In this document: one piece after another, positions 34,235-43,351 of the stretch
Numbering within the stretch: the first letter of the stretch is position 1
Layout of the letters: every line of letters starts with the position of its first letter
NCBI RefSeq assembly: GCF_011038975.1
Contig: NZ_JAAKEC010000020.1
Location: 1 to 54,764 of the forward strand
Length of the DNA stretch: 54,764 bases
Source: Adlercreutzia sp. ZJ176
GTDB lineage: Bacteria > Actinomycetota > Coriobacteriia > Coriobacteriales > Eggerthellaceae
Direction of reading: 5' to 3'
Made by a program: the position numbers and the translations under genes
Notes under the pieces: model-generated
Databases searched by the model: none
Seen by the model: only the letters and a program-made list of their open reading frames with translations
What the model was told of the DNA's origin: nothing

Positions 34235-35974
34235 CTAACGGATCTGTATCGCGCTTGTGAAATACGACGTGCCGGTGGCTATGCAGCAGACGGCTCCCGG
34301 GTGGGGCTCGTGGATGTATTGGTCGCCGCCGATGTAGATGGCGACGTGTCCCGGCCTCCAGAGGATGTCGCCGGGTACGGCCTCAGACACCGGCACTTTG
34401 CGCCCGAACGAGGCCTGCTCCTCGGAGTTGCGCGGAATCGAGATGCCTGCCTGCCGATAGCAGTACTGCGTGAGCCCCGAGCAGTCGAGGCCCACACCGG
34501 GCGTAGTGCCGCCCCAGATGTAAGGCACGCCGAGCTGGCTTAAGGCTGCATTGACGACCGCGTCCTTGGAAAGCGCGCCGCTCTCAAGATCCTCCACGCT
34601 CATCGAATCGAAGCGGCGCAGGTCGTAGGCATCCATGATGGACTTCAGGGTGTCCACGTAGGCCGAGCTCGTCGCCCAGCCCGCGTCTTTTAAGCCCTCT
34701 GCCATCCTGTCGGATGACTTGGTCGAGATCGCCTCTCTAATGAGGGCGTTGTTGCGGTAGTGGGAGGCTTGGAGGAACACGCGGCTCCTGAAGCGGATGC
34801 ACTCGACGTCCGACTTGAACACGGTGAAGTAGGCGGTGATGGTGGTAAGCGTGCCGGGCGCATACTCCTCTTTGGTCGCCCATCCCGCCTTGCCCGCGAC
34901 CTCGGGGGCGGATGCGAACGCGCTCGACCACTTCATGCCGAAGAGGTTGTGGTCGCGGGTGGCAAGCTGGCTCATGGAATCTCCCTGCCCGGACTCGCAG
35001 ATGATCTGAGCGATGGTGCAACCTGCAGGATGTCCGTACTCTTCCTGGCAGCGGATGGCCTCCTCGACCATCTCATAAGTAATGTAGGGGGGAAGGCCCT
35101 CCATGGAGCGCCGCTGGTCCTCGGCGTCCCAGAAGCCGAAGAGCGCGGATATCACCTGTCCGACCACGAGGGTCACAAGCACGAAGGCAATGATGCCGCA
35201 GACGACTCCTGCCGCCACGGCAGCGCCGCTGCCACCGACAGCACCCGCCACGGCCGCGCTTCCCCCTGAGGCAGCCGCCCTCTTCGCGACAGCTCCCGTG
35301 GCTTGACTCGCCGTATGCTGGGCCGCGGTGTGCTGGGCGGCCTGGGCACGGGCACCCGTTCGGGCTGACATCTTGGCAGCCCCCGACTTCCTGGCACCGA
35401 GCGCGCCCGCGCGCTTGCCGCTTTCTCGCGCCCCTCCCGTCGCGCTCGCAACATCGCCCTTGCGCCCCGATCGAGCGTAGGTGGCGGTGCGCTTGGCGGC
35501 GCGGCTCACGTCGTATACGTCTTGGCTCCCCTCGAACTCGTCAGTGTCGTCGAGTGTGGATACTACCTCGCGCATCGCGATCTGGCGGACCTTCAAGGTC
35601 TTGTTGCCTGAAGCTTGTGCCTCCTCGACCCCCATTGCGGATCGGACGCCTTGCGTTTTCTCGGCTCCTGTTGCCGATCGGGCGCCTTGGGTCTTTTCGG
35701 ACACCACTGCGGATCGGACGCCTTGCGCCCGGTGCTCTTGCGCGACCCCTGCTGCTTGCTTCAAGCTCGCAGCTTTTTTGACATGCGCAGGCGCTGTGCG
35801 TCCGCCTTCCCTCCTTGCCGGGCGCACGCCGAGCGCGTCTTGCCTCTCGGCGAGGACGGAAAGCGTTCGGGACTTCTCATCGGTCACGATGCCGGATGAG
35901 ATCGCATCGACCTTGTCAGCTGTGACGACATCAGCGATGGTGACGTGCTCATCTGCGAGCTTTTCGACATCCAT
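34235..35974 (-). CDS. Glucosaminidase plus NlpC/P60 peptidoglycan hydrolase (VirB1-like)
   Basis: 579 residues. A long basic cytoplasmic N-terminus carries three 12-residue repeats of the QGVRSAxxxEKT type (about residues 80-118). One membrane helix (about 250-280, VVCGIIAFVLVTLVVGQVIS) follows, then a FlgJ/GH73-like glucosaminidase domain (CTIAQIICESGQGDS, DHNLFGMKW) and an NlpC/P60 domain with Cys498 (GLDCSGL) and His543 (GHVAIY). It opens the cell wall for the transfer channel, like Orf14 of Tn916. The large cytoplasmic extension is unusual for this family. Confidence 0.88.
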   Translation of the reverse strand: MDVEKLADEHVTIADVVTADKVDAISSGIVTDEKSRTLSVLAERQDALGVRPARREGGRTAPAHVKKAASLKQAAGVAQEHRAQGVRSAVVSEKTQGARSATGAEKTQGVRSAMGVEEAQASGNKTLKVRQIAMREVVSTLDDTDEFEGSQDVYDVSRAAKRTATYARSGRKGDVASATGGARESGKRAGALGARKSGAAKMSARTGARAQAAQHTAAQHTASQATGAVAKRAAASGGSAAVAGAVGGSGAAVAAGVVCGIIAFVLVTLVVGQVISALFGFWDAEDQRRSMEGLPPYITYEMVEEAIRCQEEYGHPAGCTIAQIICESGQGDSMSQLATRDHNLFGMKWSSAFASAPEVAGKAGWATKEEYAPGTLTTITAYFTVFKSDVECIRFRSRVFLQASHYRNNALIREAISTKSSDRMAEGLKDAGWATSSAYVDTLKSIMDAYDLRRFDSMSVEDLESGALSKDAVVNAALSQLGVPYIWGGTTPGVGLDCSGLTQYCYRQAGISIPRNSEEQASFGRKVPVSEAVPGDILWRPGHVAIYIGGDQYIHEPHPGAVCCIATGTSYFTSAIQIR

Positions 35975-35977
35975 GGC

Positions 35978-38533
35978 CTAAATGCTCTTCCTGGCGTTGT
36001 CGTAAAACGCCTTGGCGCGCTTGAGCTGTGCGATCTCCTCGGGCTTGGTGTTGAAAAGGTCGTAGAGCGCGCCCTTAGGAAAGTCATCGCGAATGGGCAC
36101 GCGCGCGCCTCCCGCTACGAGCAGACCTTCTCCTGCCTTGATGGACTCATCGATGTATTCCTTCTCGGCGGCGGAGAGCGAGAGCATCTCCGCCCATGCG
36201 GCGAGGTCTTGTGATGCCTGCTTGTGCAGCAGGCAGAAGTCCGAGTTCAAGACCATGGTGCGCGCCCGCTCGTTGGCGAGCATGTGGGAGGTGTTCTGGG
36301 AGATGCCCGTGCAGATCATGCCGTACTTGCGCCCCTCCGCCCAGAACTTGGCGAAGTAGTCGATGATGGTGGGATGGCCGAAGAGGGATTGCACCTCGTC
36401 GATGTAGAGCCAGGTCGTTACCCCTCGCTCGAAGTTCGCGTACATCCGGTTGCGCACCGTCTCAAGGGCGGTGAGCATGCCGAAGACGCGCATGTTGGTG
36501 GAGAGGTCGTGAAGGTCGATGTTGGTGATGCGGTTGGCAAAGCCTATGTTGGACTGGCGGTTGAAAAACGAGAGCGCGCCTGTGACGTAGCGCTCGTAGC
36601 GAAGCGCGATGTCGCGCGCCTCAGCCTCGGGCTGGTCGAGCAGCACCGCATGAAAGTCGGTGAGGGTCGGGGTCGTGACACCATCCGCGCACCTGGCGTA
36701 TGCCGCCTCCACGCAGCGCGTGATGATTGACTTGTCCGCCTCAGGCAGGCCTTCGGAAGACTCCGCCATCATTGCGCTTGAAAGGGCCAAAAACGCATCG
36801 ATCTTGAACGCGAGCTGTGCGGCGTCGGCGCGCCCTTCCACGTCTGCGAGGTCGAAGGGGTTGAGCGCGGTGTCAGCGTCGGGGGCAAGACGTACGTTCA
36901 CACCGCCTAATGCCTCGATGAGGTTTCCGTATTCTCCGGCCGGGTCGAAGATGACGATCTCGTCTTCGGGGTAGGCGAGCACGGTGTTGGTGATCTCGCG
37001 CTTAACGGAGAAGGACTTGCCCGACCCGGGCTTGCCGCAAACGAACCCCATGGGGCTTGCGAGCTTCTTACGGTTGCAGATGACGAGGTTGCCGGACTGC
37101 TTGGACTGCCCGTAGTAGCCACCGCCCTCCTGATTGAGCTCAAGGGAGGCGAAGGGCATCTGCATGGCGATCTGGCCGGTGGTGAGGTAGCGGGTGACGT
37201 CGATGTGGTTTGCCCCCAGCGGAAGCACCGAGTTCAAGGCTTGGCGCTGGCGGTAGTAGAGAGGCTCGATCCCAAGGGAGTTTCCCTGGCCCACCGAGAT
37301 TATCTGCTCCACCTGGCGCTCAAGTGTCTCTATCGCATCAGCGTAGGTGTAGATGAGGCCGGTGTAGACGAAGAGTCGCTCGTTTTTGTTTCGCAGAAAG
37401 TCGAGGAGCTCTTCGGCCTCCTCCTTGGAGTAGCGAAGCTCGGGAGGCAGGATCGTGTAGTCGTAGCCCTTCTTCATGGCGCTCATCTGCTCGTCGATGA
37501 TCTCCTTGTCCATCCAGTCGAGCTGGCGCTTCACGAGCGCGAGCGCATCTGACTGCGCGATGGGCTGGATGTGGAGGTTCACCGACAGCGGCATGGGCAA
37601 ATCGATGATGGCCGCGAGGTAGCTATCCTCAAGCATCGAGCCGAACGTGCGGATCGAGAGCACGCATCCGTACGTCTCGTCTATCTTGAAGATGTCCGCA
37701 CGTCCGCTCGGCTTGAAGTCGATGAGGGCTGGCGCGATGAGATCGCGTGTGCGCACGTTTGAGCGGGGACTTATCTTGTCCCATGTAAACGTAAAGGGAG
37801 CGCGGGGCCGAAGCTGCGACTGGATGGCACGCAGGCGCTCGGTGCCGTCAAGCGCATGTGCGTCGCAACGGATGCGCGAGAGCGTGTCTATGACGTCGCC
37901 TTTGATGCGGGATAGCTTCGGCACGGCGTCTGTGACGTCGTCAGCTCCCACCATGTAGGTGAGGTATCGGTGGCGCGTGAGGTTTGAGATCCCCTCGCGC
38001 ATCTTGTCGTTTAGGATCTGGTTGTACTCGCGCGCGTACTTGGACGTGTCGGGGTCGTCCTCGGGAAAGAAGCGCTTGTGCCCGATCTCGTCTGCGGGGA
38101 TGGGCACGTTGGCGATGGTGAGCTGGACGCACGAGTCGGCCCCGAAGTAGTTGTAGAGCGAGGAGAGCACGGAAAATATGTTCTGCTGGCTCTCGCGTCG
38201 AGCCGACTGGTAGGAGATGTCTGCGAACTCGATCGTCTGGGAGAAGAGCCCCTCCTCGACCTGGGCGATGCCGTCCTTATACATCGCGTCGTAACCGATG
38301 AACGACGATATGTCCTTGGCAGCGGCGCGAGCTTTCTTCTGGCGCGCCACCTTCTCCTCGTGTGCCTTTTTCGAGCGCTCGGCGTTGGACGTGGCTCCCA
38401 TCATCTGACGGAGAAGACTTGGAGTGGACGCATGCGACCTCGCCTTCTCGCGTGCCGCTTTTCGCTTCTCCTTAAGACGCCTTCTCTCGGATCTTTCGCT
38501 TTCCTTCTTCGTTTTCCTGCCTGGATGGCTCAT
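35978..38533 (-). CDS. virB4: VirB4-type conjugation ATPase
   Basis: 851 residues. The N-terminus is a very basic coiled segment (KKESERSERRRLKEKRKAAR). The VirB4 core has Walker A GKPGSGKS at about residues 497-505 and a Walker B region WLYIDEVQSLFG near 705-716. The motor powers the secretion channel. ATG 38533 has AAGGAG upstream and overlaps the end of the PrgI gene by 62 bp. An open frame extends further to 38761 but overlaps prgI deeply and lacks family likeness. Confidence 0.92.
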   Translation of the reverse strand: MSHPGRKTKKESERSERRRLKEKRKAAREKARSHASTPSLLRQMMGATSNAERSKKAHEEKVARQKKARAAAKDISSFIGYDAMYKDGIAQVEEGLFSQTIEFADISYQSARRESQQNIFSVLSSLYNYFGADSCVQLTIANVPIPADEIGHKRFFPEDDPDTSKYAREYNQILNDKMREGISNLTRHRYLTYMVGADDVTDAVPKLSRIKGDVIDTLSRIRCDAHALDGTERLRAIQSQLRPRAPFTFTWDKISPRSNVRTRDLIAPALIDFKPSGRADIFKIDETYGCVLSIRTFGSMLEDSYLAAIIDLPMPLSVNLHIQPIAQSDALALVKRQLDWMDKEIIDEQMSAMKKGYDYTILPPELRYSKEEAEELLDFLRNKNERLFVYTGLIYTYADAIETLERQVEQIISVGQGNSLGIEPLYYRQRQALNSVLPLGANHIDVTRYLTTGQIAMQMPFASLELNQEGGGYYGQSKQSGNLVICNRKKLASPMGFVCGKPGSGKSFSVKREITNTVLAYPEDEIVIFDPAGEYGNLIEALGGVNVRLAPDADTALNPFDLADVEGRADAAQLAFKIDAFLALSSAMMAESSEGLPEADKSIITRCVEAAYARCADGVTTPTLTDFHAVLLDQPEAEARDIALRYERYVTGALSFFNRQSNIGFANRITNIDLHDLSTNMRVFGMLTALETVRNRMYANFERGVTTWLYIDEVQSLFGHPTIIDYFAKFWAEGRKYGMICTGISQNTSHMLANERARTMVLNSDFCLLHKQASQDLAAWAEMLSLSAAEKEYIDESIKAGEGLLVAGGARVPIRDDFPKGALYDLFNTKPEEIAQLKRAKAFYDNARKSI

Positions 38534-38921
38534 TGCCCTCAGCTCCTTTCCTTCTCGCTGCGCGTCTCGCCTTCCTGCTCGGGCGCCCGGCCTTGATGCG
38601 CTTAAGGTCTGGTGCGGCAGGGCTTGAGTAGAGCAGCCGTTGGTCTTTGATGTGATGCGCTGCCAGAAGAGGGATGAACTTCTCCGCGCGCATTCCGAAG
38701 GGCCGCCAGAAGCCGACGAGCCAAAACGGGATCGATGCGCACATGACGGGGAAGGCCGCATCAGCCACCTCTATGCCAACCCAGAAATGCCACATGGCGG
38801 CTGCGGCGATGGCCGAGCCGAACCCTCCCGTCACGCACAGAAGCGTTCGAAACGAGAGCTTGCCGACGATCTTCTCCTCGTATTCGCCGATGTCCTTCTG
38901 AACGGGGATCTGCAGGGACAT
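38472..38921 (-). CDS. PrgI-family membrane protein
   Basis: 149 residues starting MSLQIPVQKDIGEYEEKIVG, the classic PrgI opening. Two membrane helices follow (TLLCVTGGFGSAIAAAAMWH and FPVMCASIPFWLVGFWRPFG), then a basic C-terminus. PrgI is the VirB3-like partner of VirB4 in Gram-positive type IV systems. ATG 38921 is preceded by AAGGGGGCAGGC; the in-frame extension to 39059 overlaps the Maff2 gene. Confidence 0.88.
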   Translation of the reverse strand: MSLQIPVQKDIGEYEEKIVGKLSFRTLLCVTGGFGSAIAAAAMWHFWVGIEVADAAFPVMCASIPFWLVGFWRPFGMRAEKFIPLLAAHHIKDQRLLYSSPAAPDLKRIKAGRPSRKARRAARRKGAEGNEPSRQENEEGKRKIREKAS

Positions 38922-38931
38922 GCCTGCCCCC

Positions 38932-39147
38932 TTAGGCCGGAAGCCAGGACGTGTCGAGCGCCCCGAAATAGACTGCGGCGGCGATGATGATGGCGCCTCC
39001 TGCGATGGTGGATATGGCGGAGGCGATCTGCGAGCCTCCTTGCTGCTCCCTGATGGCAAGGCCGAGCGACACCGCTCCCCAGACGACCAGAAAGCCGCCG
39101 AGGAAGGTCACGCAACCCGACACCAGGTTGATGATGTTTGCGAGCAT
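38932..39147 (-). CDS. Maff2 family small membrane protein
   Basis: 71 residues, two membrane helices: VSGCVTFLGGFLVVWGAVSL and ASAISTIAGGAIIIAAAVYF. It matches the Maff2 family regularly found between VirD4 and PrgI in ICEs and is thought to be a VirB2-like small subunit. ATG 39147 lies 9 nt after AAAGGA of the repeated leader. The in-frame upstream ATG 39183 lies inside the leader hairpin and is less likely. Confidence 0.82.
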   Translation of the reverse strand: MLANIINLVSGCVTFLGGFLVVWGAVSLGLAIREQQGGSQIASAISTIAGGAIIIAAAVYFGALDTSWLPA

Positions 39148-39156
39148 GTCTTCATG

Positions 39157-39209
39157 TCCTTTGCGTCTTGGTTGTGCGCACATGAGCCCCTTGAAATGGA
39201 ATGGGGCTC
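39157..39209 (-). promoter_or_regulatory. Repeated hairpin leader, copy before Maff2
   Basis: On the - strand: stem GAGCCCC, loop ATTCCATTTCAA, stem GGGGCTC, 13-nt spacer, CAAGACGCAAAGGA, 9 nt, ATG. Loop and spacer length are as in the copy at 32350-32398, while the stem sequence is different but fully complementary. Confidence 0.6.
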
Positions 39210-39252
39210 TTGCAGGCGATGGTAGAATTGGTCACGCGAAGGGCGCGTGCGC

Positions 39253-39307
39253 TCCTTTGCGTCTTGATCGGCTGCGGCGGCCGGGCGTGCGTGGAATCAC
39301 GACCGGC
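39253..39307 (-). promoter_or_regulatory. Repeated hairpin leader, orphan copy after virD4
   Basis: On the - strand: outer stem GCCGG/CCGGC, inner stem CGTG/CACG, loop starting ATTCCA, 13-nt spacer, CAAGACGCAAAGGA. No start codon follows at the usual distance, so it is a leader without a gene or a relic of a lost small gene. Confidence 0.5.
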
Positions 39308-39341
39308 CTTTGATGGCTGTTGTGAGCCTGCCGCAGCCTTC

Positions 39342-41168
39342 TCACTCATCCATGAGCGACCCCTCCCTTCGGGCCCGGTAGCGCGTGAAGTCGAAGGCAC
39401 CGCGCTTGCGTGCGGCGTCAAGCAACATGCGTCTCGGATGCTTGTCCAAGGGATACTTCTTGTCCTTGAAGGCCTGCGCTCCGTTGATGAGCACGAGCGC
39501 CTCATCGCGCGGCATGCGGGAAACCTCGGATGCCTGCATGAGGTCGCGCTCGATAAGGCCGTAGTTGTGCGTGTAGGAGGGGTTCGCCCCTCGCGAGTCG
39601 TTCACGGAGACGCTTGCCACCGTCTGCTTGCCGATCATGTCTGCGATCTTCTGGTTGGTGTCAGCGGACTTGCCGCCCAGGAAAAGAAGCGTGTCGCATG
39701 CGTTCATGATGGTCGCCGCGTTGTTCTCCCCGTAGTTCTCGTCGAGCTGGGAGAGTGACTGCAAGATCATGGACACGGCGATGTTTCTGCTCCTCGTCAC
39801 CGTTATCATGCGCTCGAAGTCAGGTATCACGCCGATGTTTGCGAACTCGTCGAAGACGAAGTGGACACATCTCGGCAGCGATCCTGAAAAGCGCGAAAGG
39901 GCGACCTCACAAAGCGCGTCGAGCGCCTGCTGCATGAGAAGCGCGAACACGAAGTCGAAGGTCGAGTCGGTATCCGACATCGAGCAGAAGACGGCGACTT
40001 TGGAGCCTGCGTCCCCCAGATGGTTGAGCGCCATCTCGTCGTAAGCGAGCAGCTCTCTCATCTCGGCGACGTCGAAGGGCTTCATGCGCACGTTGCACGA
40101 CACCATGATGGACTTGAGCGTTTTGCCGGCGGCGACTTTGAACTGCTTGTAGCTCGCGAGTGCGAAGTCGTCCTCTGGTCGTATGGGAGAGGCAACCTTC
40201 ACCCAGGCGTACCCGCTCGATGCGGGCTGGAACTCGCGTGAAGAGACGTCATAACCTGCGGCATCGGCCACTTTCATGAGCCTCTCGCCGGTCTCGATTT
40301 CGTGGAAGAGCATGTCGAGCGGGCTCATGTAGTCCTCATCGTCCTCTCGCGCGTCGGCCAGGGCCAAAAGCGCGAGGAGGCCCGGGACGTTTCTGTCCTC
40401 CTCGGGGCAATGCAAAAGCAGATACGAGACGAGGGCTGTATAGAGGAGCTTCTCGGCGTTCTCCCAGAAGGGGTCTCCTGCATGCTGGTCGTCTCCCGTG
40501 GTGTTGCGGATGATGCACTCGACGAAGCGAAGGACGTCAGCCTCGCCGTCAACGTAGGACAGGGGGTTGAAGTGGAGGGAGCGCGCAAAGTCGATGGTAT
40601 CGAAGGCCCTGATCTCGTATCCGGCGTCTTCGAGCACCCAGCCCATGTCGTGAATGAGCGTTCCTTTGGGGTCGGTGATGAAGTAGTTGGCGTTAACCTG
40701 CATGAGGTTGGGCTTGACGAAGTAGCGGGTCTTGCCCGTGCCGGGACCGCCTATGACGAGCACGTTGTTGTTGGTCTCGGTCTTCTGGTCGTGGGCCTTG
40801 TCGATGAGCCTGATCGAAGCGTGATCGGTCAGAAGGATGTTGTTGTCAGCATCGTGCCTGTCCGAGAACGCCTCCATCTCCTTGCGGCTCGCCCAGCGCG
40901 CGCTTCCGTGCTCCTCGCCCCTGCGATAGCGCCCGCGCCGCTCCCACGAGCGCACCCAGACAAGCCACACCACACAAGTGAGCGCAGCCCCTATCGCAAG
41001 CGGCAGGGGATCGAGGAAGAAGACTTTGCCCGAAGCGATGTTCGAGAGCAGAAGCGCCGCCATGTCCGCTTGCGGCTCTTGAGCTGACAAAAGCGTGCCG
41101 CATGTGACGTCGCCGGCCGCGAAAGCGAGGGATGAGAGCGCCGTGATGAGGGCAAGCTCTCCTCTCAT
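39342..41168 (-). CDS. virD4: VirD4/TraG-type coupling protein
   Basis: 608 residues. Two N-terminal hydrophobic segments (LALITALSSLAFAAG and LAIGAALTCVVWLVWV) are followed by the ATPase: Walker A GGPGTGKT (140-147), ITDPKGTLIHDMGWVLEDAG, FNPLSYVDGEADVLRFVECI, and Walker B HFVFDEFANIG near 440. It connects the relaxosome to the channel. It overlaps the PcfB-like gene by 4 bp, as PcfB-PcfC pairs do in pCF10-type systems. Confidence 0.93.
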   Translation of the reverse strand: MRGELALITALSSLAFAAGDVTCGTLLSAQEPQADMAALLLSNIASGKVFFLDPLPLAIGAALTCVVWLVWVRSWERRGRYRRGEEHGSARWASRKEMEAFSDRHDADNNILLTDHASIRLIDKAHDQKTETNNNVLVIGGPGTGKTRYFVKPNLMQVNANYFITDPKGTLIHDMGWVLEDAGYEIRAFDTIDFARSLHFNPLSYVDGEADVLRFVECIIRNTTGDDQHAGDPFWENAEKLLYTALVSYLLLHCPEEDRNVPGLLALLALADAREDDEDYMSPLDMLFHEIETGERLMKVADAAGYDVSSREFQPASSGYAWVKVASPIRPEDDFALASYKQFKVAAGKTLKSIMVSCNVRMKPFDVAEMRELLAYDEMALNHLGDAGSKVAVFCSMSDTDSTFDFVFALLMQQALDALCEVALSRFSGSLPRCVHFVFDEFANIGVIPDFERMITVTRSRNIAVSMILQSLSQLDENYGENNAATIMNACDTLLFLGGKSADTNQKIADMIGKQTVASVSVNDSRGANPSYTHNYGLIERDLMQASEVSRMPRDEALVLINGAQAFKDKKYPLDKHPRRMLLDAARKRGAFDFTRYRARREGSLMDE

Positions 41169-41710
41169 CGCGTCTTCACCTCGAAGCGCTCGACCTTATG
41201 GGTAGCGTCTTTCACCTCGTGCGCCGCCTTGCTCGCCGCCCGCGCTGCCCGCGCCTTGTCCTCGAGCGGCTCCGCATCGCGCGCATTCGTGAGCTCAATC
41301 TTGCGCGCCTTACATGCGCGTTCAAGCTCGGCATCCACGTCTCTCTCAAGCGTGCGGAAGACCTCGTCAACCTCAGGCGCGTCCGCCACGCGGAACACCA
41401 GGTGGTCATGTCCTTCCACTACCGCGAAGTCGTGTTCGATGGCGGCTTGCGTAAGCCTCTCGTCGATGATCTCCCGCAAGCTCGCATAGTCGGGCAGCTT
41501 TTCGAACTCGGAGAGATTGAGGCGTGCGAACTCGCGTACCGCAACATCTTGGCCGGGTGCTTTTCCGTCGAGGCTTCCGCGCAGGTTGCGTATCGCACTT
41601 TTCAGCTTTTCTGCCGATGCGCGGATGGCGTCTTCGCTCGCGTCTTGCCCGAGCCGCAAGAACCAGTCGAAGAGCTTCTCTCCCGATTCGTCCCCGAAAT
41701 CGCTTGCCAT
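41165..41710 (-). CDS. PcfB-like (DUF3801) transfer protein
   Basis: 181 residues. The middle block FAVVEGHDHLVFRVADAPEV, DEVFRTLERDVD resembles the DUF3801/PcfB pattern in which a single-strand-processing accessory protein precedes the coupling protein gene. The C-terminus is a charged helix. It probably bridges relaxosome and VirD4. ATG 41710 follows a GGAGG. Assignment rests on pattern plus context. Confidence 0.65.
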   Translation of the reverse strand: MASDFGDESGEKLFDWFLRLGQDASEDAIRASAEKLKSAIRNLRGSLDGKAPGQDVAVREFARLNLSEFEKLPDYASLREIIDERLTQAAIEHDFAVVEGHDHLVFRVADAPEVDEVFRTLERDVDAELERACKARKIELTNARDAEPLEDKARAARAASKAAHEVKDATHKVERFEVKTR

Positions 41711-41736
41711 ATTCTTACCTCCTTCGAAGGCTTTGC

Positions 41737-42480
41737 CTATCGTCCACTCACGCGCGGGTCTGCCGCGCGCTCGGCTCTGCCTTGTGATTTGGCTGCGCGC
41801 ACGGCCTCTTTGATCCTGCGCCCGATCGTCATCGCCTGCGGCTGTCTCATGTGCTGCTCATAGGCGCTGATCTGGGCGTTGATCGTCTGCATGGGCGTCA
41901 TGTCCTCCTGGTCGTGTTCGGGGATGTCTACAAGACCTGCTCCTTTGAACGTGAGCATCTTGCCGGTACGGGTCGCCTCGACCAACATCACGAAGTTCTC
42001 GCCTCGGGCCACGACCAACCCGTCGTCGAGATAGGGGAATGCGTTGCCGCTCCAGGTAAGATCCGCCCTTTTCGGCAGGTAGTTGAGGTGCGCACATTCC
42101 TCTGGCGTGGCGAGCCGCATTCCCGCGATGTGGCGCACGAGCTCGGATCTGTCCTTTGCGAGGGGCTTGAAGTTCACGGATTCGAAGGGGACCCAGCTAT
42201 CCCCGGCCTTCTTGAGCGCCCACCACTCGTCACCGCCGTTTACCTGCTGGATGAAGGCGAGGTCGCCGTAGACGACGCCCTGGCGTATGGCCCAGTTCCC
42301 GGCTTGGAAGAAGTCCGACAGATCGTCGATGGAAAAGCAGCGGTCGAACTCGTAGGGGTACTCTTCGAGGTAGGGGTCGTCCTGCCAATCGAATCCGCCG
42401 TGCTTGAGCCAGTCGTTTCGCTGGCATGCCTCCTCCAAGCTCTTCTGCTCTTCTGGGGTCACCGGATGCATGTTGTACAT
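41737..42480 (-). CDS. Conserved ICE protein of unknown function
   Basis: 247 residues from ATG 42480, with AAGGA 6 nt upstream. The N-terminal half is acidic and aromatic (HGGFDWQDDPYLEEYPYEFD, FFQAGNWAIRQGVVYGDLAF). The middle has DEWWALKKAGDSWVPFES, like small ICE proteins that precede the transfer operon. The C-terminus is a basic helix. The open frame continues to ATG 42675 (310 residues) with a low-complexity lead; no ribosome-binding site is seen there. It is the first gene of the - strand transfer operon. Confidence 0.65.
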   Translation of the reverse strand: MYNMHPVTPEEQKSLEEACQRNDWLKHGGFDWQDDPYLEEYPYEFDRCFSIDDLSDFFQAGNWAIRQGVVYGDLAFIQQVNGGDEWWALKKAGDSWVPFESVNFKPLAKDRSELVRHIAGMRLATPEECAHLNYLPKRADLTWSGNAFPYLDDGLVVARGENFVMLVEATRTGKMLTFKGAGLVDIPEHDQEDMTPMQTINAQISAYEQHMRQPQAMTIGRRIKEAVRAAKSQGRAERAADPRVSGR

Positions 42481-42699
42481 CTTTGGTCCTTCGTCTCGGA
42501 TTCTTCTTGGCCGGCTGCTTTGGCGAGAGCGGCAGGGCGCATGTCTTTCGAATCGAGCCCTGAAGGGGTTCAAGTTAATTGTGTTTCGGGTGACCTGCAT
42601 CTCCCCGCCGCCGGTTTCTTTATAGCGAGGGAAAGCAAGTGCTTGCGGGAATGGCTTGCGATTGTTTTTGCTCATGTTGTTGTTTAACTAACCGGACGA

Positions 42700-42984
42700 T
42701 CAACGTCTGAAGCTATGAGGATTCGTGCTTAGGTCTTGAATCGCCTTCCAGCACCGGGCATCAAGATCTTCTCGGATCTCCTCATCGATGAAATGGTTGA
42801 AATCGAGCTTGAGGACGTAGCAGAGAGCGATAAGCTCGTCAGCCTTCATTTCTCTGGTCCCGTGAAGGGTCTTCCAAAGGGTCTTGTCTTTAATACCGGC
42901 GCGTCTCGCTAGCTCGGTAATGTCTTGGCCGTGTTGCGAGCGAACTTCGTCAATCCTTATCGATATTAGCTCGATTAGCTCCAT
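42700..42984 (-). CDS. Small XRE-like helix-turn-helix protein
   Basis: 94 residues. ISIRIDEVRSQHGQDITELA, RRAGIKDKTLWKTLHGTREM and KADELIALCYVLKLD form a Cro/C1-type HTH. It is divergent from the excisionase/integrase pair and upstream of the transfer operon, so it may repress excision or transfer. Confidence 0.7.
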   Translation of the reverse strand: MELIELISIRIDEVRSQHGQDITELARRAGIKDKTLWKTLHGTREMKADELIALCYVLKLDFNHFIDEEIREDLDARCWKAIQDLSTNPHSFRR

Positions 42985-43351
42985 TCTCGTTTACCTAACG
43001 CATCCTTCTCATTAATCCAATAAGTGCATTCATTAGGCTAAAGGCGATACAGGCACTCGTTTGATAGTTTCTCCCTCGGAGTTATTTATTTCACCGGCAT
43101 GGTGAATATTTGCAGTCTTCGATTCTTTTCTCACTAGTGTTCAGGAAACGAAACAGCGCTGCTTTTTCGCAATCTGGGAAACGTACGCCGAGTCGAGCAC
43201 CTTGATACTCGAATACGCATCAACTTCGCATGCGCGAGGCAGATTAATTCCGAAACATCAATGATGCGAGCGGTGTTTTCGCATCATTGCTCCAAATGTC
43301 AGCAAAAGAAAAGATTGTGGCAGCAAGCCACCTTAGCGAGAGGAGGCTGAT
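42985..43351. other. Divergent regulatory region between HTH and xis genes
   Basis: 367 bp without a gene. It contains the 11-bp inverted repeat at 43259-43289 and AT-rich stretches suitable for divergent promoters. No promoter was assigned with confidence. Confidence 0.5.
43259..43289. repeat. Inverted repeat upstream of xis
   Basis: CAATGATGCGA and its exact complement, separated by 9 bases, about 60 bp before the xis start. Likely an operator; there is no T-tract typical of a terminator. Confidence 0.55.

Noticed and set aside
38534-38761. N-terminal extension of VirB4
   Set aside because: The open frame continues but overlaps the PrgI gene deeply and has shadow-like composition. ATG 38533 has a good ribosome-binding site.
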